Shown here: piece after piece, positions 5,584 to 6,008 of the stretch | How the letters are laid out: each line of letters opens with the position of its first letter | Numbering within the stretch: the first letter of the stretch is position 1 | Source: an uncultured Sulfurimonas sp. | GTDB lineage: Bacteria > Campylobacterota > Campylobacteria > Campylobacterales > Sulfurimonadaceae | Direction: 5' to 3' | NCBI GenBank assembly: GCA_937914675.1 | Contig: CALDOC010000249.1 | Span: 1-6,008, forward strand | DNA length: 6,008 bases | Translations under genes and position numbers: made by a program | Notes under the pieces: generated by a model | Databases searched by the model: none | Told to the model about the DNA's origin: nothing | What the model saw: only the letters and a program-made list of their open reading frames with translations

Positions 5584-5687
5584 TATAAATTCTCCAAATC
5601 ATCAATTTTTCTAAAAGCAACTTTATTAACATAAATTATTATTATAGAATTAATTATTTTGCTTATATCTAAACTTAGATAAAACAT
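5583..5687 (-). CDS. Possible 34-residue small protein overlapping the next frame
   Basis: This frame starts at ATG 5685-5687, with GAGG eight bases upstream, and stops at TAA 5583-5585, sharing one base with the start of the small membrane protein. The product begins MFYLSLDISKIINSIIIIYV and ends NKVAFRKIDDLENL: one weak hydrophobic stretch and a charged end. The ribosome site and the TAATG junction argue for a gene. Against it, codon content is close to what AT-rich spacer DNA would give, and a TATAAT box and a palindrome lie within it. It may instead be only the leader of the membrane protein gene. No family is recognised. Confidence 0.35.
   Translation of the reverse strand: MFYLSLDISKIINSIIIIYVNKVAFRKIDDLENL
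5641..5646 (-). promoter_or_regulatory. Candidate -10 box for the small membrane protein
   Basis: A perfect TATAAT on the minus strand, 57 bases before the ATG of the 33-residue protein, with A/T-rich DNA upstream and no good -35 box. If the 34-residue frame is a real gene, this box is internal to it and may be chance (it comes from ATA/ATT codons). Confidence 0.4.
5666..5681. promoter_or_regulatory. 16-bp palindrome near the small-protein promoter
   Basis: TATCTAA-AC-TTAGATA is a perfect inverted repeat with 7-bp arms and a 2-base centre. It lies about 20 bases upstream of the TATAAT at 5641-5646, covering the -35 position, which is a usual place for a repressor or activator site. No known regulator matches it. 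Confidence 0.35.
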
Positions 5688-5867
5688 AAACTGAACCTCA
5701 TCTTTGCTTTGAACTGTTTACCGTCCATTGCATGTGAAACTTCTCCATTCTTAGGCGACTTTTTGATAATCGCGTATATCTATCTCTACACCACTTTCTA
5801 AAAATTATCATCCTGAATTATCTCAAACTGTTGGATATTCTAGGGCATCTACATTACGGCGGTCAAT
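5688..5867. other. Non-coding stretch with decayed coding-like tracts
   Basis: No frame here has both a ribosome site and reasonable length. The minus strand shows two short protein-like tracts in different frames: one ending ESGVEIDIRDYQKVA then stop (about 5744-5800), and one reading NGEVSHAMDGKQFKAKMRF (about 5690-5755). This pattern suggests a frameshifted gene remnant, but neither tract is recognised. At about 5808-5836 TCATCCTGAATTATCTCA followed later by GGAT may be a degenerate copy of the palindromic repeats found just to the right. Confidence 0.35.
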
Positions 5868-5926
5868 GGATCCTTCACTACGCTCAGGATGACAGCCTCC
5901 GTCATTCTGAGCTTAGCGAAGAATCC
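5868..5926. repeat. Inverted pair of small palindromic repeats
   Basis: Two 26-base units in opposite orientation (5868-5893 and 5901-5926) are separated by AGCCTCC. Read in the same direction they agree at 22 of 26 positions (consensus GTCATYCTGAGCKTAGYGAA then GRATCC). Each unit is itself an imperfect palindrome: a 5-bp outer stem (ATYCT/AGRAT), a tandem G-A mismatch, and an inner GC stem. The pair can also fold into one long hairpin. Repeats with this GTCAT-CTGAGC-GAAG-ATC look are common in intergenic DNA of many bacteria; their role is unknown. Confidence 0.85.
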
Positions 5927-5940
5927 ACAACATTTTGTGG
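5925..5940. repeat. Small hairpin beside the repeat pair
   Basis: CCACAA (5925-5930) and TTGTGG (5935-5940) form a perfect 6-bp stem with a CATT loop, starting on the last two bases of the second repeat unit. It could belong to the repeat element or be a chance hairpin. Confidence 0.4.
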
Positions 5941-5959
5941 CCTTGCAAGCAAATACTTC

Positions 5960-5985
5960 CGTCACTGCGAGGAACGAAGCAGTCT
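5960..5985 (+). repeat. Third palindromic repeat of a related class
   Basis: CGTCACTGCGAGGAACGAAG, followed by CAGTCT, has a 5-bp stem ACTGC/GCAGT around a loop with GAG and CGAA. It shares the layout GTCA, stem, GAG, CGAAG, stem, TC and the preceding TCC with the unit at 5901-5926, but is one base shorter and differs in the stem. Similar TCACTGCGAGGA-type elements are widespread in Proteobacteria and their relatives. The rest of the window end (5986-6008) shows nothing. Confidence 0.6.
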
Positions 5986-6008
5986 ACTTATTTTCTGGCG
6001 TTGCATGA

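Noticed and set aside
5698..5811. 37-codon minus-strand frame starting MIIFRKWCRD
   Set aside because: The AGG is directly against the ATG with no spacing, and the other two frames look more protein-like; no recognisable domain.
5868..5985. CRISPR array
   Set aside because: Only three short units in mixed orientation with unequal gaps and no spacer regularity; they are palindromic intergenic repeats.

Overview
The window looks like chromosomal DNA of an AT-rich free-living member of the Campylobacterota, most like the Sulfurimonas/Sulfuricurvum group. This is inferred from the style of the proteins (CheR, the 70-residue S21, a short secreted ComEA, a WecA-type transferase), the TATAAT-type -10 boxes with poor -35 boxes, and TAATG gene junctions. 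No rRNA, tRNA, CRISPR array, complete insertion sequence or prophage is visible.

Left part (1-2516, + strand): the last bases of an unknown upstream gene, then cheR (chemoreceptor methyltransferase), a PhnA/YjdM-family zinc-ribbon protein, and an HD-domain dGTPase-like triphosphohydrolase. The last two overlap by one base (TAATG), so they are probably translated together. A GC-rich stem-loop at 2565-2590 separates this block from the convergent rpsU.

Middle part (2596-4294, - strand): rpsU (ribosomal protein S21) with a very good promoter, a secreted ComEA-like DNA-binding protein, and a polytopic WecA/MraY-family sugar-phosphate transferase that starts with TTG. These genes have their own intergenic spacers and look like separate transcription units. 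The WecA-family leader holds a perfect 12-bp tandem duplication and a 17-bp palindrome.

Right part (4473-6008, - strand genes, then non-coding): a complete Rpn-family PD-(D/E)XK nuclease (also called a putative transposase) with its own promoter, a short helix-turn-helix-like peptide frame that may be a gene remnant, and two tiny overlapping frames. The second of these has a strong ribosome binding site and encodes a 33-residue single-span membrane protein. The last ~320 bases have no convincing gene. They carry decayed coding-like tracts and a cluster of small palindromic repeats: two 26-base units in inverted orientation plus a third, related unit. This end reads as an accessory or junk-collecting junction, whereas 1-4294 is ordinary core genome.

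The most interesting items are the inverted pair of palindromic repeats, whose four differences all keep or repair pairing in a small hairpin; the two-frame small-protein cluster; and the Rpn gene, which has a possible internal start for a C-terminal short form of the kind known to act as an intragenic antitoxin in related Rpn systems.
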